Source: Oxytricha trifallax (lineage: Eukaryota > Ciliophora > Spirotrichea > Sporadotrichida > Oxytrichidae). From it: DNA of 64,000 nt. Within the stretch, counting starts at the first letter, position 1. Each line of letters starts with the position of its first letter. The notes under the pieces are model-generated. The model worked only from the letters and a program-made list of their open reading frames with translations, had not been told where the DNA came from and made no database searches. The stretch is taken from contig ARYC01001254.1 of the NCBI GenBank assembly GCA_000711775.1, forward strand, positions 62,001-126,000, in the 5' to 3' direction. This document shows positions 1 through 12,328 of the stretch, in pieces. The position numbers were made by a program, and so were the translations under genes.

Positions 1-1
1 A

Positions 2-139
2 GCAGAATACAGATAGAGAGGAGAGATATTTGCCAAGCAAAGACAAAGATGATAAATACAGAAGGAACAGCAAAAGTATTGAAATACTATAGCGAATTGC
101 AAAACTAGAATCTTATAAGATAGATACTATTGAATATTT
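2..139 (+). CDS. 3' part of an unidentified gene, broken by the element at 140-650
   Basis: One frame is open from the window edge to 139 with TAG read as Gln. It is rich in Lys, Arg, Asp and Ser (for example PSKDKDDKYRRNSKSIEIL), which is unlike the AT-rich sequence around it. The frame runs into the 8-bp repeat GAATATTT that bounds the element. If the element and one repeat copy are removed, the frame stays open across the join and reaches TGA at 702-704, so this may be the end of a protein. The continuation is AT-rich and not clearly coding. No family is recognised, and the gene starts outside the window. Confidence 0.35.
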
Positions 140-650
140 GGGGGGAAGTTTCCTGCACTGGTTTGTGATAATAAAATATTTTAGGAAGTTTCCTGCACTT
201 TTTTTTATTTTGTAATTTTTAATTTTTTTTAACTAAATCAATCTTTATGACAACTATCAACCAACTTCAGGACTAATTTCATTGTTATAATTATACTTTA
301 ATTTATTAATCAATAGTCAATATCTATCTTCAGATTCCAAAAACTCTGACATTTTTCATCTGATATTTTAGGTTCTGTCTCTTAAATTTTATATTCCTTT
401 ACTATAGTAATTCCAAATATAGCATCCAATTGTTAGTGTAATTCTGATTCAATTTATCTTGTTCTTACCATGCCTATAAAATGATAGACTATATTTCTTG
501 AGATACTTCAATGATGAACAATATACTCTTAATATTGAATGGGTCATAAAAATATTAAATTTGTTTATTTATGTAAAATTTATTAAATTTAGCATAAAGA
601 AAAAAACAGTGCAGGAAACTTCCTCGAGTGCAGGAAATTTCCCCTCCCCC
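140..650. mobile_element. 511-bp inverted-repeat element with 8-bp flanking direct repeat
   Basis: The left end starts GGGGGGAAGTTTCCTGCACT. The right end is its inverse with small differences (GTGCAGGAAATTTCCCCTCCCCC). Each arm carries a second copy of the AGGAAGTTTCCTGCACT motif. The element is bounded by GAATATTT at 132-139 and 651-658. The interior is AT-rich and has no convincing transposase, so it looks like a non-autonomous element. The 8-bp repeat could be a target duplication or an IES pointer; in this setting it may be both. Eight-bp duplications are typical of hAT elements, but these ends do not match a hAT terminus I know. Confidence 0.7.
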
Positions 651-862
651 GAATATTTATTAATTAAAATAATTATAAAGTTAGAGTACATTAATTTTCA
701 ATGACAGTTTTTTTTAAATTATAGAATTGCAATTATCGTATGTAATATAATAATTTTATTGCCAAAATTTATAAATAATAGTTTTACTAACACCATCAAC
801 ATAATTTAATCATTAATCAATTTTATTAGACTTATAACACTTATATTAATTATGTTTTAATT

Positions 863-3066
863 ATGGGCCACAGCTCCTCATTTTATTAGGATAATTCTCA
901 CAGTAAAGAACAAATTATCAGTAATCTTAGCAGCCAAAGAAACTCGTTCATGATAAATCATAATAACAAACTGATATCAAATCATCAAAGAAATCAAAGT
1001 CCAAGCATGAAAAATATTATGCAAAAAGGCTAGAATCTAATAGAAAAAGTAAATAATCACATAGTCATTCATAAAAATCCTACTGACTAGAAATTCAGAA
1101 ACAAAATTGAGCAAATATAGCAATGTAAGTGTATTAATTTCTAAAGATTAAACATTTAATAGTAGCTTAGCATGAGTTGATAAGTAACAGAGTGAGCAAT
1201 ATATCAAACTACTCAAAAAACGAGCAGTAACTTAATCTTGCATTAGTAAATGAGAACAGAGACTTGAAACTGCAAATTTTGGTAATCTAATTTATCAATC
1301 ATAATAACTGTTTTTTATAGGATCTTAAGAAAATACTCAACGAAAAGTAACTAAGTCAGGAACAAGAACAACTGCAAGTGAAATCTTTGTACGAATAAAT
1401 GATAAATGATTTGAAACAGGAGTACGAAACTTACCTCACTAACAAGGAATCTGACTTTTTAATTGAGCGAAATAAGCTCGAAGGCTATAATAACCATCTA
1501 GAACTCATGCTACAGGAATCTATGAACATGCTTGTTATATAAAATCAGTAGATGCAGCAGCAGTTGGAAATTATGTAACTGAATTAAACTAACAAAAGCT
1601 CTACTTCTAAACTCAAAGAGTAGACTTAAACAAACCAGTTAATGCATATGATTTAATAAATGAGTCCAAATTTGAAGCATTGGGTAAACTTAAATAAGCA
1701 AAAATTCTTTTTCTCCCCTAATCTTTCTTCAATGGAGTAAAGCTCCTAATAAGACCCTTAATTCTCGATATAAAGTATGAAAAACTAGCTTCTGGTAGAA
1801 GGAAGTCAAAAATAATCATAGTAAAGACTTAGAAATTTGTTAAAAAACCAAACTGACTTGTCAAACATTAACAGAAACGATAACACAAATTAATTGTTCT
1901 CAAATGAAACAAATTTTAATATACTCTCAAGCTAGTCTCCCTATAAATAAGAACAATAATTCAATCCTAATTACCATAATAATAACTAATCCTAGTAATA
2001 AACTCATAATTTGTTAAGTAATCCTGAAAATGTAAGTCCTAATAACATAAATTTTGGTAAACAAGTAGATCTTAGACATGAATAATTATATCAAACTTAT
2101 CTTGAGGATTAAATTTCTCCAAGTTAGGAGGATTTAGATTCTCATAACAAGTCAGATAGTGAGAGACATAGCAGTAATTACTCTGAGGAAAAAATTTTGA
2201 CAACTGTTAATAATTAAGATTATCTGAATTAGCAACAATCAAAAACAAGATTTAACTTTTATATAATCAACATCATATTTTCGGTTAATGATTTAAGATA
2301 ATAAAGTTAACTTTATATATATAGGGGGAAGGTTTTCAATAACTTTTTAAACTTATACAGATTCAGCACATAACCTTATCAACCAAACCCCTCTTAATTC
2401 TAAAATTTAAATACTTAAAGCAATATCTTCCAATAGCAAGATTCTCAGGGCAATCAACTCTTCAGCTTATACTAAAACAATCAGCCAATTATTGAAGAGA
2501 GATTTGAAACCGAACAAGAAGACGATGATTCTTACTATAAACTTATAAACCAATACACTTCTGATAAGAAGAAACTTCAAATCTCTAATTCAAAGAGAGA
2601 TTCAAACGCTAAAAGTCGATCTACCAGCAAGAAACCCCATGAATAAGCGTATCCCCCTAATAAAAACATAGATTTGATAACAAGTGGTGTTATAAATTCT
2701 GAAACTTCTCATAGTAAAATTCTTGATCAATCTCAGATTAAAAAACCAGTTCATAAATAGAAAGCAATCCCTATTTAAAGCAGGAACAACATAATTTTCC
2801 ATCCCTAACAAAAGCAAGTTGAAGGAAATAACTTAACTTCAGATAAAGATTGTAATTATAATTCAAGCAGCTAGTCTTAGAGCGTGCAATATTTTAACTA
2901 AAGCAACAACATTAATAAATATGGAAATCAAGATTAAAGCAGTTTTTAAATGAAAATTTGGCAATAAAATTAAGCCAGAGAGTTTTAGATATAATTGCCT
3001 GGATTATTATAGAGGGAACTTCAAAGCTAGTTGTTCAATAAGTACTAGAATCTATAGCAGAAGTGA
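863..3066 (+). CDS. Gln/Asn/Ser-rich coiled-coil protein with MGHSSS N-terminus
   Basis: It starts at ATG 863 (MGHSSSFYQDNSHS) and ends at TGA 3064-3066. Two introns fit in frame: 1125-1162 (GTAAGT...ATAG, 38 bp) and 1282-1320 (GTAATC...ATAG, 39 bp). After intron 2 there is a coiled-coil stretch (DLKKILNEKQLSQEQEQLQV), then a long low-complexity tail rich in Gln, Asn and Ser in which most Gln are TAA or TAG. The Gly-2/Ser context could allow N-myristoylation; this is inference. A candidate IES sits at 2261-2347. No domain or family is recognised. The many internal TAA/TAG in one uninterrupted frame are the main evidence that it is real. Confidence 0.75.
2261..2347. other. Candidate IES, pointer AACTTTT
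   Basis: AACTTTT occurs at 2254-2260 and 2341-2347. The 87-bp stretch is AT-rich and reads as unusual hydrophobic residues inside a polar protein. Removal keeps the frame (RFNF-LNLYRFS). The length is a multiple of three with no TGA, so coding sequence cannot be strictly excluded. Confidence 0.5.
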
Positions 3067-3281
3067 AATGCTTACAATTTTACATAGAAACATGTTATAC
3101 CTTGAGATGACTAAAAATATATATGAATTGAATATATGAATTTACTATTTATATTTAATAAGCTTTAATTTCCTTAAAATAAGTTATATGCAATTTCTAA
3201 CTTTGTTGGTTGGATTAATTATAAATTTTTGGTAAGTATAAACTTTATTAATAATTAATTTAATCAGAAAATATCTTTTAT

Positions 3282-5238
3282 ATGAACTCCTCTTACAACT
3301 AAAGTTAAGACTCCCACGATTAAAATGAGTCCCAGCACCAGTTCCAGACTCATTCATTTTATGATCAATATGAAAAGAACTCTTTGAACATATCTAATCT
3401 ACAATAATCATAGTCATCATCTCATGATCATCAATAGATTGTAGACAGCAACACTTATATATAAGAATTGATTTCAAAACTCAAAACTCTCTATCCTAAT
3501 GGCTATGAACAGAAACTCTCCGCACTTCAACCTTTGCCAAACTTCAACTTCCAAGATCAAGATTAAACTAATATCATATACAATAGAAATTAATAGTTCG
3601 GGTTTTATTTTTTTGGAGAAAAACAGAGTTCTTAATCCTCCTTACATTAACATTTAAACCTTTATTTCAACTAATTTCTTTTACGATAAGTTTGAGTTTG
3701 ATACACAAAAAGTCTAAATTCTAATAGACTCAATTCTACACTTGCAATAGAAGACTGACTCAGCCTAAAACCACCATCAACCCTCACTTACTTTTGAAGA
3801 TACATGTATGTTGATTGTATTTTTCAAGTAAATGGTGATCCAGCAGCAATAGATTGCCAAGTCAACTAAATTGTATACTCCTGAGAAGTAACATGGATTG
3901 CAATTTGAGAGTTTGCACTATTTCTTGGAGAAATATCTTCAGTTAATCATTTAACAGCATGTAAGTGCAAATGTTTCTGTAGTAAACTCAAATATTAATG
4001 GGTTTTTACTAATTAAATATTTTTTCACAAGTTTTCTTAATTAAATCTTGTTTAAATATAGAGATAGTAAAATTAATATGAAGAAAGGAAATATCAGTCA
4101 GATGATAATAGTTCCTAGAGTAACAATCAATCTCAAAGATTAATTGAAAACTTAAGAGTAGTAGAAAATCAGTTTACTAAGAAATTAAATGTATATAATT
4201 TTTTGTTTTCAAGTTAATATTAAACAAGAAAAAATATGACAAATCACCCATACAAATTAACTGAGTTTTAAAATTAATTTAAGCCATAGACTACCTTATT
4301 TTGTGAGAAACATGTAAATACATTCTAATAAATTACAATAAATCAATTGAGTTTCTTAAGCTAAGGTTTTTTTTTGAAAACATTTTTTTATTTATGCTAG
4401 ATTTTTTGAGATTAATTTTTCTCATCCCACTTTTCAGTTTCCCACAAACTTACTTTATGATACTGCAACTTTGATTGTTCAATTCAAGTACAGTTTATCT
4501 GTACAGTTTGTGAGAGTAAGTCTTACATTAAACTCTTAAAACAATCTATCTACTTTATGCTTTTCTTCTTTTTTCATTCACAAATCCTAACAATTTTGTA
4601 AAGGCTTTCTCTAAATTATGCTACGAAGAACAGAACTAAATCAATCAAGACTTAAGGTTCTATCCGACTACCAACGAAAATTTACTCTCTCTCGTTCAAG
4701 TAGCCTTCGAAAATCTGAGAAATTCCAATATCGAATTCATGATACATTTGAACAGTTGCTTGGAAATTGTTACCAAGGAAATTCATCAGCTTATTTGTGG
4801 CAGAAATAATCATGGACAGATTGATTGCCAAAATCTGACAAGAAAAAATTGTGTGGTTAGATTCTGGTACAAATTCTTGGGATATATTGCTAGATACAGT
4901 CTGTACTCTGAGAAAGTTGATAAAAGAGAGAGCTAATAGCTTCTTTATGATATCATATTGTAAATGTGGAAATCATTTCATTCTAATTTATTTAAAAATA
5001 AGGTAAAATATTTAACTAAATAGATATCTAGCTATACTCTCAGGCTTCAAACTCATCCTGAATAGAAATGATAGTAAAAGTAACGATAAGATTCAAGATT
5101 ACTTTAGTGATGAGAGATTTCCTTACTAACTTTTCAAGTTGCTTCTCAATATTACTAAGGATACTGATCGCAGAAATTTTCCAGAAAGGAATTTCATCCA
5201 TTTAGCTTTAGACTTTGCAAAATTAAACTAATAGTTTT
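3282..5238 (+). CDS. Unidentified protein, polar N-terminus and alpha-helical C-terminus
   Basis: It starts at ATG 3282 (MNSSYNQSQDSHDQNES) and ends at TGA 5236-5238. The N-terminal third is Gln/Ser/His-rich. The rest is a normal-composition helical region, with pieces such as ENLLSLVQVAFENLRNS, RKNCVVRFWYKFLGYIARYS and ERFPYQLFKLLLNITKD. An IES at 3599-3692 is clear because it contains an in-frame TGA and its removal joins NQQF-EFDTQKV. Introns or IESs are also needed at roughly 3960-4070, 4190-4435, 4505-4600 and 5000-5050, where exact edges are unresolved. No family is recognised. Confidence 0.65.
3599..3692. other. IES, pointer AGTT
   Basis: AGTT lies at 3595-3598 and 3689-3692. The 94-bp insert shifts the frame and brings in a TGA. 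Excision with one pointer copy restores NQQFEFDTQKVQ. The pointer is short, but the frame repair supports it. Confidence 0.65.
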
Positions 5239-5333
5239 GACAAATTAGAACATATGATGATCTAGTAAAAGTATAAAATGTTAATAATATAGAAGTTTTA
5301 CAATTATAATTCTTATTTTTGAAGCGTTTTGCT

Positions 5334-7231
5334 TCAAATTTTAAGCTTTCTTTTTGCTTTAGTGTCTAGGGCTCTTAAAGCTAAAATATCCAACATTTGT
5401 CTTGCATCAAACACATTTCTTCCGCTAATATGCATATCCTTAAGAGTTTCCCAGAGAGCAGAGCATTCTAGCTCTCTTTTCTTAAGTTTCTTAGCAAGCT
5501 CTTTTTCAAGTTGACGGTTTCCACCTTAAGCACCAGCACCCATTTCTAATTACTTGATAAGCTTCTCACTTTCGATCTAGAGAGCTCTATTATCGCCCTT
5601 CAAGTCTTCGATTTCTTATTTCATGTTAGCATAGATACCAGCCCATTCGTTCTTTTGCTTAGAAACTAATTGGTCTTTGTCATTAACTAAACCTCTCATG
5701 TGATCTAGTTACTTTTGATACTCACGTTCTTTGTCTATCATCTACTGTCTTAAATGAGATATTTCATTCTCAAGTACTTAGGTCTACTTGCTGTTTGAGC
5801 TTGGAACGGATCTTTGTTTTGCTAAAGTATCAATTTCATTGTTCAAAGAACCAATCTTATCTCTTAGAAGTCTGTTCTCAGATTTATAGGCTTCATTTTC
5901 CTTCTTTATCATGGCTTAAATTTCTGAATCTCTAAGGTTTGATTAGCCTTGATCAAGTCTGTGATTTAGGACTCTAATCTCATTATCACGATTGTCCAAT
6001 TAATGTTAGTAGTCATCGATGTGCGATCTCATTTCTTCTCTTAGTTTTGAGTTTTCACGCTCCATGGCTTCAAGTCTTCTTTTGTATTCTAAAATCTACC
6101 CATCTGCTTCGTTCAATTATTCCATTAAGTCCTTGCTAATTTGATCTTTTCTGTTTGATTTGTTGCTTTCAAGATCCTTGATTCTTTGACGTTACTCATC
6201 CACACATTTCTTTAGCTCTTTGATTTCGTTTTGAGACTCTGAATCTCCTCTGCTTTTCCCAACTGACTTTGATCCAACCAATTCTTGCCTCTCACGCTTA
6301 ATCTAATCCCCTAAGTACGAAACTAAATCTAAGAGATCAGTTTTCTATTGGATTTCGTTTTGCAAGTCTTTCAAAGTTACAGCGTTATGTTGCTCAACTA
6401 AACTGACCATTCTAGAAAATAGTTTTAAGCCATATTTAAACTTACTTTTCAGCGGAGTTAACTTCTCCTTTATTGATTGCTTGCTTAATTTTCTTATAAT
6501 TACTATCTGCTTCGCTGCATTTTATTATGAGCATTTTTATCAGAGAGATCTTATCATGGATTCCACCGTCAAGCTCTTTCAAAATTTCTCTCACTTCTTT
6601 GGAATTACCTCCGTTATTATATTAAAATTCAAATGAATTTAGTGGCTATATGCTGATTAAATTATTTATTTTTAGAGAATATTACCATCGTTTCCATAAT
6701 AAAAATTATCTTCAACACCTTGCCTATCTGGTGATCCAAACCCTTATGCAGGATTATTCGAAAATTATAGGCGTCTCTGAGGTGATGGAAAAGCTCCTTT
6801 CTCGGCAGATCTGCCTAAAGCCCCTTTATTCTTATTTTCTTTGTTTGGGGTCTTTCCTGCATTCAACTTAAACTTTTTCAAATCTTTCTGTACTTCTTTT
6901 GTAACCACTTTGTTCAACAAATCTTGTGAGATATTTTAGAGGGGTTGTCCTAAAGCCTCTCGCATTTAAGATTTAACTTGCCTCTCCAAGAAATCGTACA
7001 AAGACTCACCCTATTTAATGTTGTTAAAATGATGAAATCAACTTGATTTGATAATGAAACTGAAAGAATAGATTGATAAACTTTCAACTTACAGTTCTTC
7101 TGTCTTATTTCTTAGCAAGCAACTATTCATATTTATCTTCATCATTAACTTCTGGAGCATCCTCATCTTCGTTAACAATAAGTTGAGCTTGAACTTCGAG
7201 ATAGGTCAAATCTCTTTGCTTTTTGGCACTT
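5334..7231 (-). CDS. Long coiled-coil protein (probably cytoskeletal or ciliary)
   Basis: It starts at 7231 (MQLSAKKQRDLTYLEVQAQL) and ends at TGA 5334-5336 (KAKRKLKI). After an acidic N-terminus comes a helical segment (SLYDFLERQVKSQMREALGQ), then a long heptad-rich coiled coil running nearly to the C-terminus (for example RRLEAMERENSKLREEMRSH). An intron lies at 6412-6445 (34 bp) and another near 7013-7092. An IES lies at 6610-6686. TAA/TAG serve as Gln throughout. The architecture resembles basal-body or axonemal coiled-coil proteins, but no specific family is assigned. It is transcribed away from the gene at 7379, with 147 bp between the two starts. Confidence 0.8.
6610..6686. other. IES, pointer GGTAAT (minus-strand reading)
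   Basis: On the coding (minus) strand GGTAAT occurs on both sides of a 77-bp AT-rich insert (plus-strand ATTACC at 6604-6609 and 6681-6686). The insert breaks the frame. Excision joins GND-GNSKEVREI in frame. Confidence 0.75.
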
Positions 7232-7378
7232 AACTGCATATTTATACTGAGTTTTAATTTTATTAATTAGAATTTTAAATTATCATTTTAACGAATACTT
7301 ACATGCATCAAAAGACTTGATTTCGTGAATTGTTATAGATTAGCTGTATTATAATAATTAATTATAAAAGTATTAGTA
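7232..7378. promoter_or_regulatory. Short divergent intergenic region
   Basis: Only 147 bp separate the start codons of two divergent genes (5334-7231 minus, 7379-8549 plus). Both core promoters must lie here or in the adjacent exons. It is AT-rich and I see no defined element. Confidence 0.35.
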
Positions 7379-8549
7379 ATGAACAGAGGCGGTAATTAAG
7401 CTTAAAATCAGAAAGCTGAGCAGGACCAGAAATACCCAGCTACAATTGTAAATTAATATCGTACTCATCAATTTTTAGGATATCAGATTTGATTAGAGAA
7501 GTTAGATTGACATCATAAAGGATGAAGCTCTGCTAAAGTATCAAGAAAATGTAAGTGGAATATCTATTATGATTGCTGATCTCATTCCTTATCTCTTGAT
7601 GTCAAAAGTAATGATTAACTTTAAATAGGCTTATTTGTTGGGAAAAATTTTCTCTGTCAGTGCTAACCCTTCAAATCTCTCAACAGCAGATAAAGATCAA
7701 GATATTTCAGACGACTACGATAGCGAAAGCCAGTCAAATGACGAAGACGAATCAGATGCAACTCAAAGTTTCTATGATCAAGATGACTACACTCTAGGTC
7801 AGCTCTTGAATGCATAAGCTTCTAGATTGAACCACTTGCATCAAGCTTCGCATAATTTGAACGAGGATCTTGACAATAACTTCTTTGGAGTGAGTTAAAA
7901 CGACCCCAACTCAGCTCTTCTTAATGCAGTGAATAATAATGATTAGGATGGAGTCGATGACCAAGCTATGCAAGAAGCCTACATCGAGGATGACTAAAAA
8001 CGCCAAGCTTAAAACTCAGCTTTGAAGATAGACTTTAAGACTTTGGTTTAAGACGAGGAAGGGCTTGCTCTTGTAGATCAGATGAAATCTTTGCAGCAAG
8101 AACATAAGCAAGTTATAGAGAATAAGCGCAAGCAGCATGAGCATATGGTTAGAGAACAGAAAGAGCTTATGACTTTAATCAATCGCATTAAGACCAACAA
8201 CCAGCTCAAAGGACAGAATGGTATCGATGAATTGTTAAGAGAGTGCCAGCAGGCTTTGTATGGTAACTCTATGAATAGCTAAGGGCACTCATAACTAATG
8301 TCACAACACTAGGATCAATAACAGAAATACAAAATCATGCACCCTGTGTTTGTGGAGTTAGACAAGTTCACTAAAAATTAAGGGTAAAATGGTGTAAACT
8401 CCACTAGCCAGCCAGGTTAACTTTCCTAATCTTAGAATGCCTAGTAGATACAGTAAATATCGAATAGTCAGCAGACTGTTTAATACGATGAAAGTTTGAG
8501 ACCCTGGAGTTTGGAGAATAGAGATAAAATAAGAGTAATTCAATTGTGA
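7379..8549 (+). CDS. Acidic, Gln-rich protein with a short coiled coil
   Basis: It starts at ATG 7379 (MNRGGNQAQNQKAEQDQ) and ends at TGA 8547-8549. Introns lie at 7448-7478 (31 bp) and 7551-7628 (78 bp), both GT-AG and phase 0. An acidic serine/aspartate tract (DDYDSESQSNDEDESD) precedes a helical coiled-coil segment (KQVIENKRKQHEHMVREQKE) and a Gln/Ser-rich tail. TAA/TAG codons are frequent and always in the Gln-rich frame. No family is recognised. The divergent coiled-coil neighbour may share regulation because of the very short gap, but nothing else links them. Confidence 0.75.
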
Positions 8550-8717
8550 TAGTATAAAAATGAATATTTCTTTCAAGTGGTAAATGGTTTTATTTTTATC
8601 AAGATTTAAGAATTTTCAGTGAATTTTAATTAAGTAAATTTTGCTTTTTATAATTACATACAATGTGTTTTCATCAATGTATTCGTATCTTTATATTTAT
8701 TTCGATTTATACTTACT

Positions 8718-9635
8718 ATGACTTTGCAAGACTCTTTAATTCGAAATTAAGCTCTGGATACCTAACTCACTAATAAAAGAAATGTCTGCGAATTATAATT
8801 GAGTTTTTCTCTTTATTAAATTCGAAGCATGACGAAGATACAATTGAATTTATAATGTAATATTTAATTCATCCATATTTGAGATTTGAAGGTAAGTAAA
8901 TAGATTCTCCTAATTCTTTAATTATACTATTCTTAAATTGAAATTAAATTAATATTTTTACAGAGGATTAGTACTTTGAGTTAGCAAGTGTGGCCGATAT
9001 TGAAGCAGCAAAGGAGTTTCTAGTCAACGACCTTAATTAGATAACTGTTATTTAAGGTAATGAATTTTTGTTTATATTATTTCTTTTTTTTAGAGAAACA
9101 TGACATAGTGGTGTTCAAGGAAAAATTAACTCAAGACTAAAGGCTATCCTTGATCAACAGCATTTTTAAGAGAGCCGATTTTGACTAAAATGCAAATATT
9201 CAATCTGCAAGCCAATTCATATATGGATTGATAGATAACATTAATAGTATGATATATTTGAATATGAGCTTTGTTGTCAAAAAAAGTAACTAAGATAAAA
9301 GTGCAAGGTTTAATCAGCAATCTAGTATATTAGAACATGATCCCTTTAAATCCTTCACTCAATGTAAAACTGGTTAATCTTAAAAAGTTTATGAAATTAA
9401 GTACAGCTTTGATGAGACCTGTTATATTCCGCTCTCCAATCAGTACTTAGAGTTTACTGCCAATACTCTGAGAGCCTCTAAGAAACTTATCAAGTAATTG
9501 ATGGGAAGTGGATTGTTGTCAAGAGGCGGTAGATAGTTCAAGAATTAACATATGAAATCAGAAGAAGAAGATGAGGAGGATTTAAAAACTGCTGTCAAAT
9601 CACTTATCTATGCTAATCTGAGAAAAATAAAAGTA
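8718..9635 (+). CDS. Unidentified protein
   Basis: It starts at ATG 8718 (MTLQDSLIRNQALDTQ). A 23-bp insertion (8796-8818) must be removed to keep the frame (NVCEL-NSKHDEDTIEF). Introns follow near 8893-8962 (GTAAGT...ACAG) and 9058-9093 (GTAATG...TTAG). Later pieces include EKLTQDQRLSLINSIFKRAD and FDETCYIPLSNQYLEFTANT, ending in a basic/acidic tail (SEEEDEEDLKTAVKSLIYAN). No TGA appears close after 9635; the frame runs to TGA 9786-9788, overlapping the convergent gene, so the true 3' end probably lies past an unrecognised IES. No family is recognised. Confidence 0.6.
8796..8818. other. Micro-IES of 23 bp, pointer ATTA
   Basis: ATTA lies at 8792-8795 and 8815-8818. Excision corrects the frame from a TGA-terminated reading to the one continuing through the next exon. 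The pointer is only 4 bp, so this rests mainly on the frame. Confidence 0.5.
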
Positions 9636-9739
9636 TAAATCTTAGTTGTAAAATGTGAAAATATGATAAATTATATAAATTAAATTAAGTTAAAAATAGT
9701 TATAAAAATAGGGGAATTAATTTTTCATATATAATCTTC

Positions 9740-12146
9740 TCATTAAATGATTATGCCAAATCTTTTGCTTAACATCTCTACATATTGAAATTCATCAGGT
9801 GTCAAATTTGCTTATAAAATCTATTTCAATAATTTGATTTACGATTCAGGCTTTAATCTATAGAAAATTGAATTTTGTTGAGCATCTACATTCGAAGGTC
9901 TTAACACTCCACATTCTTATCCATTTGGATTCTTACATTTTTCACGTAAATTTTCATTAATCTGAACCAACGATCTCAAAAAATAAGTCTCAATTTGGCA
10001 TTGTTCTATGTATCGCCACTACTCTGACATCTCAATGCAAGACTTATTTAAATTATACTTTTCAAGGTTCATTTTGAGTTGATTTTAATCATAATTGTAA
10101 ACAAAACACAAATCATTAATATAAGAGCAAGCTAGGTTAACTTTTGTCAATTGAGTGAACTTGAGATTGTGGAAAGAATTGTAAGTTTAGTGATAGTTGG
10201 ATTTCAAAAAAGAGAGATCATTGAAAAATTCATCTATAACGTTGAGCTTATGTAGGTTTTTAGCACCAGAAAGTCTATCATAGTTTAATATTTAAGAATA
10301 ACAATAATTTTTACACTTTAAAAAAATTAAGAGGGATTTTTAACTTTCTCTTATAATTTAATAAAAGTCTCTCTATAATCTTGGCCTATACATCTGTCAT
10401 AAGTGTCGAAAATTCAATGAAATTTTTCACTATATTTACAATTTCATTCTCTTATGTTAATAATCCAAGTGTCTAGATGATTGCAAACTGTATAATTCTT
10501 TAAAATATGCTTCTTTCAAAGAAATCAAATCTATGAATGTCAAGGTCTTAAGAGTTCAAGTGTTTCAATTCAGATTGTTATTAAAGGTTCCTCAAATATA
10601 TTCTAGTAAGAGATAATAAAGTTTCATAAATTCCTCGATCTGCCAAATTTTGATGATTGTTCGAATCAAACACCACTAAGTATGTTACTTTTAATAAATT
10701 AAATTGTAAATGACAATCTTATTTATAACTGATAATGAAATTGCAATCATCAACAACTTCAATTGATTTTACTTTGACAAGTCAAAAACATTCGCAGAGA
10801 TGGCTGGAATGATTATTGTAGGAACACATTTGATTCGGAATTTAAATAGATTAAATTAATATAATATGAAATTCGTGGCAGTTAACTTTCTGGAAACCTT
10901 GACAATATGGTACTTGTTCGATAGAGAATTATAAATTAGCTGGACTTTACTAATGGCGTTACCCCTCTATCTCATCCCTCAAGATAGATAAAGTGAGTTT
11001 AATTTTGACATCAAAATCAACTAAACAAATCAACCAAAATTAAACTCACGTTATCTATCTTGAGGGATGAGATAGAGGGGTAACGCCATTAGGAAAGTCC
11101 AGCTAATTTTTAATTCTCTCTCGAACAAGTACCATATTGTCGAGGTTTCCAGAAAGTTAACTGCCACGAATTTCATATTATTTTAATTTTAATCTATTTT
11201 ATATTTTCCAAATCAAATGTTTTCCTACAATAATTAACTAGTAAATTTATCCCAAAAAAATTTCATAACTTAAGGAGAAGCGTTTCCTTCACTCATATAA
11301 CCAGGTTTATGCATCAATGCTTAATGACAACTCATAAATAAAAGCATAAATTACTTATTATTCTAAACAATTGAGGCATCAGCTAGACTATTGCAGTATT
11401 ATTGAAGGAATTCTAACATAGTTTGCTAGAAACCTATATCTAACATTCCATCTTCAAACAAAGAAATTATCTTCATGATTATCAAGTCACTTTACTTATC
11501 ATCGTTTATAGAATTCAAAGCCAACTCAAGTAGAAATTAGGAAAGTTCTTTGTCAAATATATTCAGAGAATCCTGATTCATAAAACTTAGAAGTTAATGT
11601 ATATCTCTGTTTAATAGCTGTCTAATTTGAACAACATAATATATCATATTTAGTCTTTGAATATTGCACATAGGTTTCTAGATTGAATTTTTATTGCTGT
11701 TTCCTCTGAAAAAGCAAGATCTATAAACATTGAAGTGTGAACTTCCGATAGCAAAGAGCTTTTAAGTAAATTTTTGAAGTTGGTAGAGATTCTCTTAAAT
11801 TTAGGATTCATTTTGGAATTGTTAATTATCGAGTTGTCTGAGAATCAAATGTGTAACTAAAGCGACAGATTCAAAAGCAAGGTACATTAAAATAAAATTG
11901 ATTATACTACATTTTTATTTCAAGCCTGGACAGATCTACATTACCGCATATGTTATCCTCGTCATCTTAACATTCTTCGTTTTTTATCTACTAACTTTCA
12001 AAATTAAACTTTTACTCTTGCTACATTTATTAATGCGATTTCATATCATTAGAATAGTTATTTTTTTTGAAACCTGAATTTCTATTCTAATCAACTTCTT
12101 GAAGCATGTTCTTGACTTGGTTTTAATTAGCGTTTTGGTTTTTCAT
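9740..12146 (-). CDS. Unidentified Leu/Asn/Gln-rich protein, interrupted by a palindromic element
   Basis: It starts at 12146 (MKNQNANQNQVKNMLQEVDQ) and ends at TGA 9740-9742. The N-terminus is polar and acidic (NEECQDDEDNICGNVDLS). The body has many short leucine-rich helices (LSQFLLELALNSINDDKQSD). The C-terminus (PNVDAQQNSIFYRLKPESQI-like composition) is polar. The 415-bp palindrome 10816-11230 lies in the middle, between coding pieces ending near 11280 and resuming near 10800, so it must be removed with an IES or intron. Several internal edges are unresolved. It may be an LRR or armadillo-like protein, but no repeat is regular enough to say so. Confidence 0.6.
10816..11230. mobile_element. 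415-bp palindromic TA-flanked element, copy 1
   Basis: Almost the whole element is one inverted repeat with arms of about 195 bp around a short centre near 11022. The ends are TTGTAGGAACACATTTGATT and its inverse (AATCAAATGTTTTCCTACAA), with TA on each side (10814-10815, 11231-11232). Shared inner blocks include GTGGCAGTTAACTTTCTGGA and AGCTGGACTTTACTAATGGC. No ORF is present. It looks like a fold-back MITE of a TA-targeting (Tc1/mariner-like) family. Confidence 0.85.
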
Positions 12147-12328
12147 GTGTTTACATAGCTTCCACTATGCTTAAATAGTTTCATCAAACTTAATAACTGA
12201 GTTTTTGAGATACTGAACAATCTAGCCTATGTTTCCTTATTGAAAAATCTAAGGACAGTTCAACAAAAGTTAAATCAAGACTTTCAAGTTTGTTATCTCA
12301 AATTATCCAAGTATTAGAGTTGATAAAA

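Noticed and set aside
140..650. TBE-type transposon ends or telomere-like repeats
   Set aside because: The ends are GGGGGGAAGTTTCC, not the telomeric G4T4/C4A4 repeats found at TBE ends, and no transposase is encoded here.
498..704. A short plus-strand frame inside and past the first inverted-repeat element as its own gene
   Set aside because: Its first part is AT-rich element interior with no conserved features; only the last 50 bases could be coding, as the continuation of the upstream fragment.
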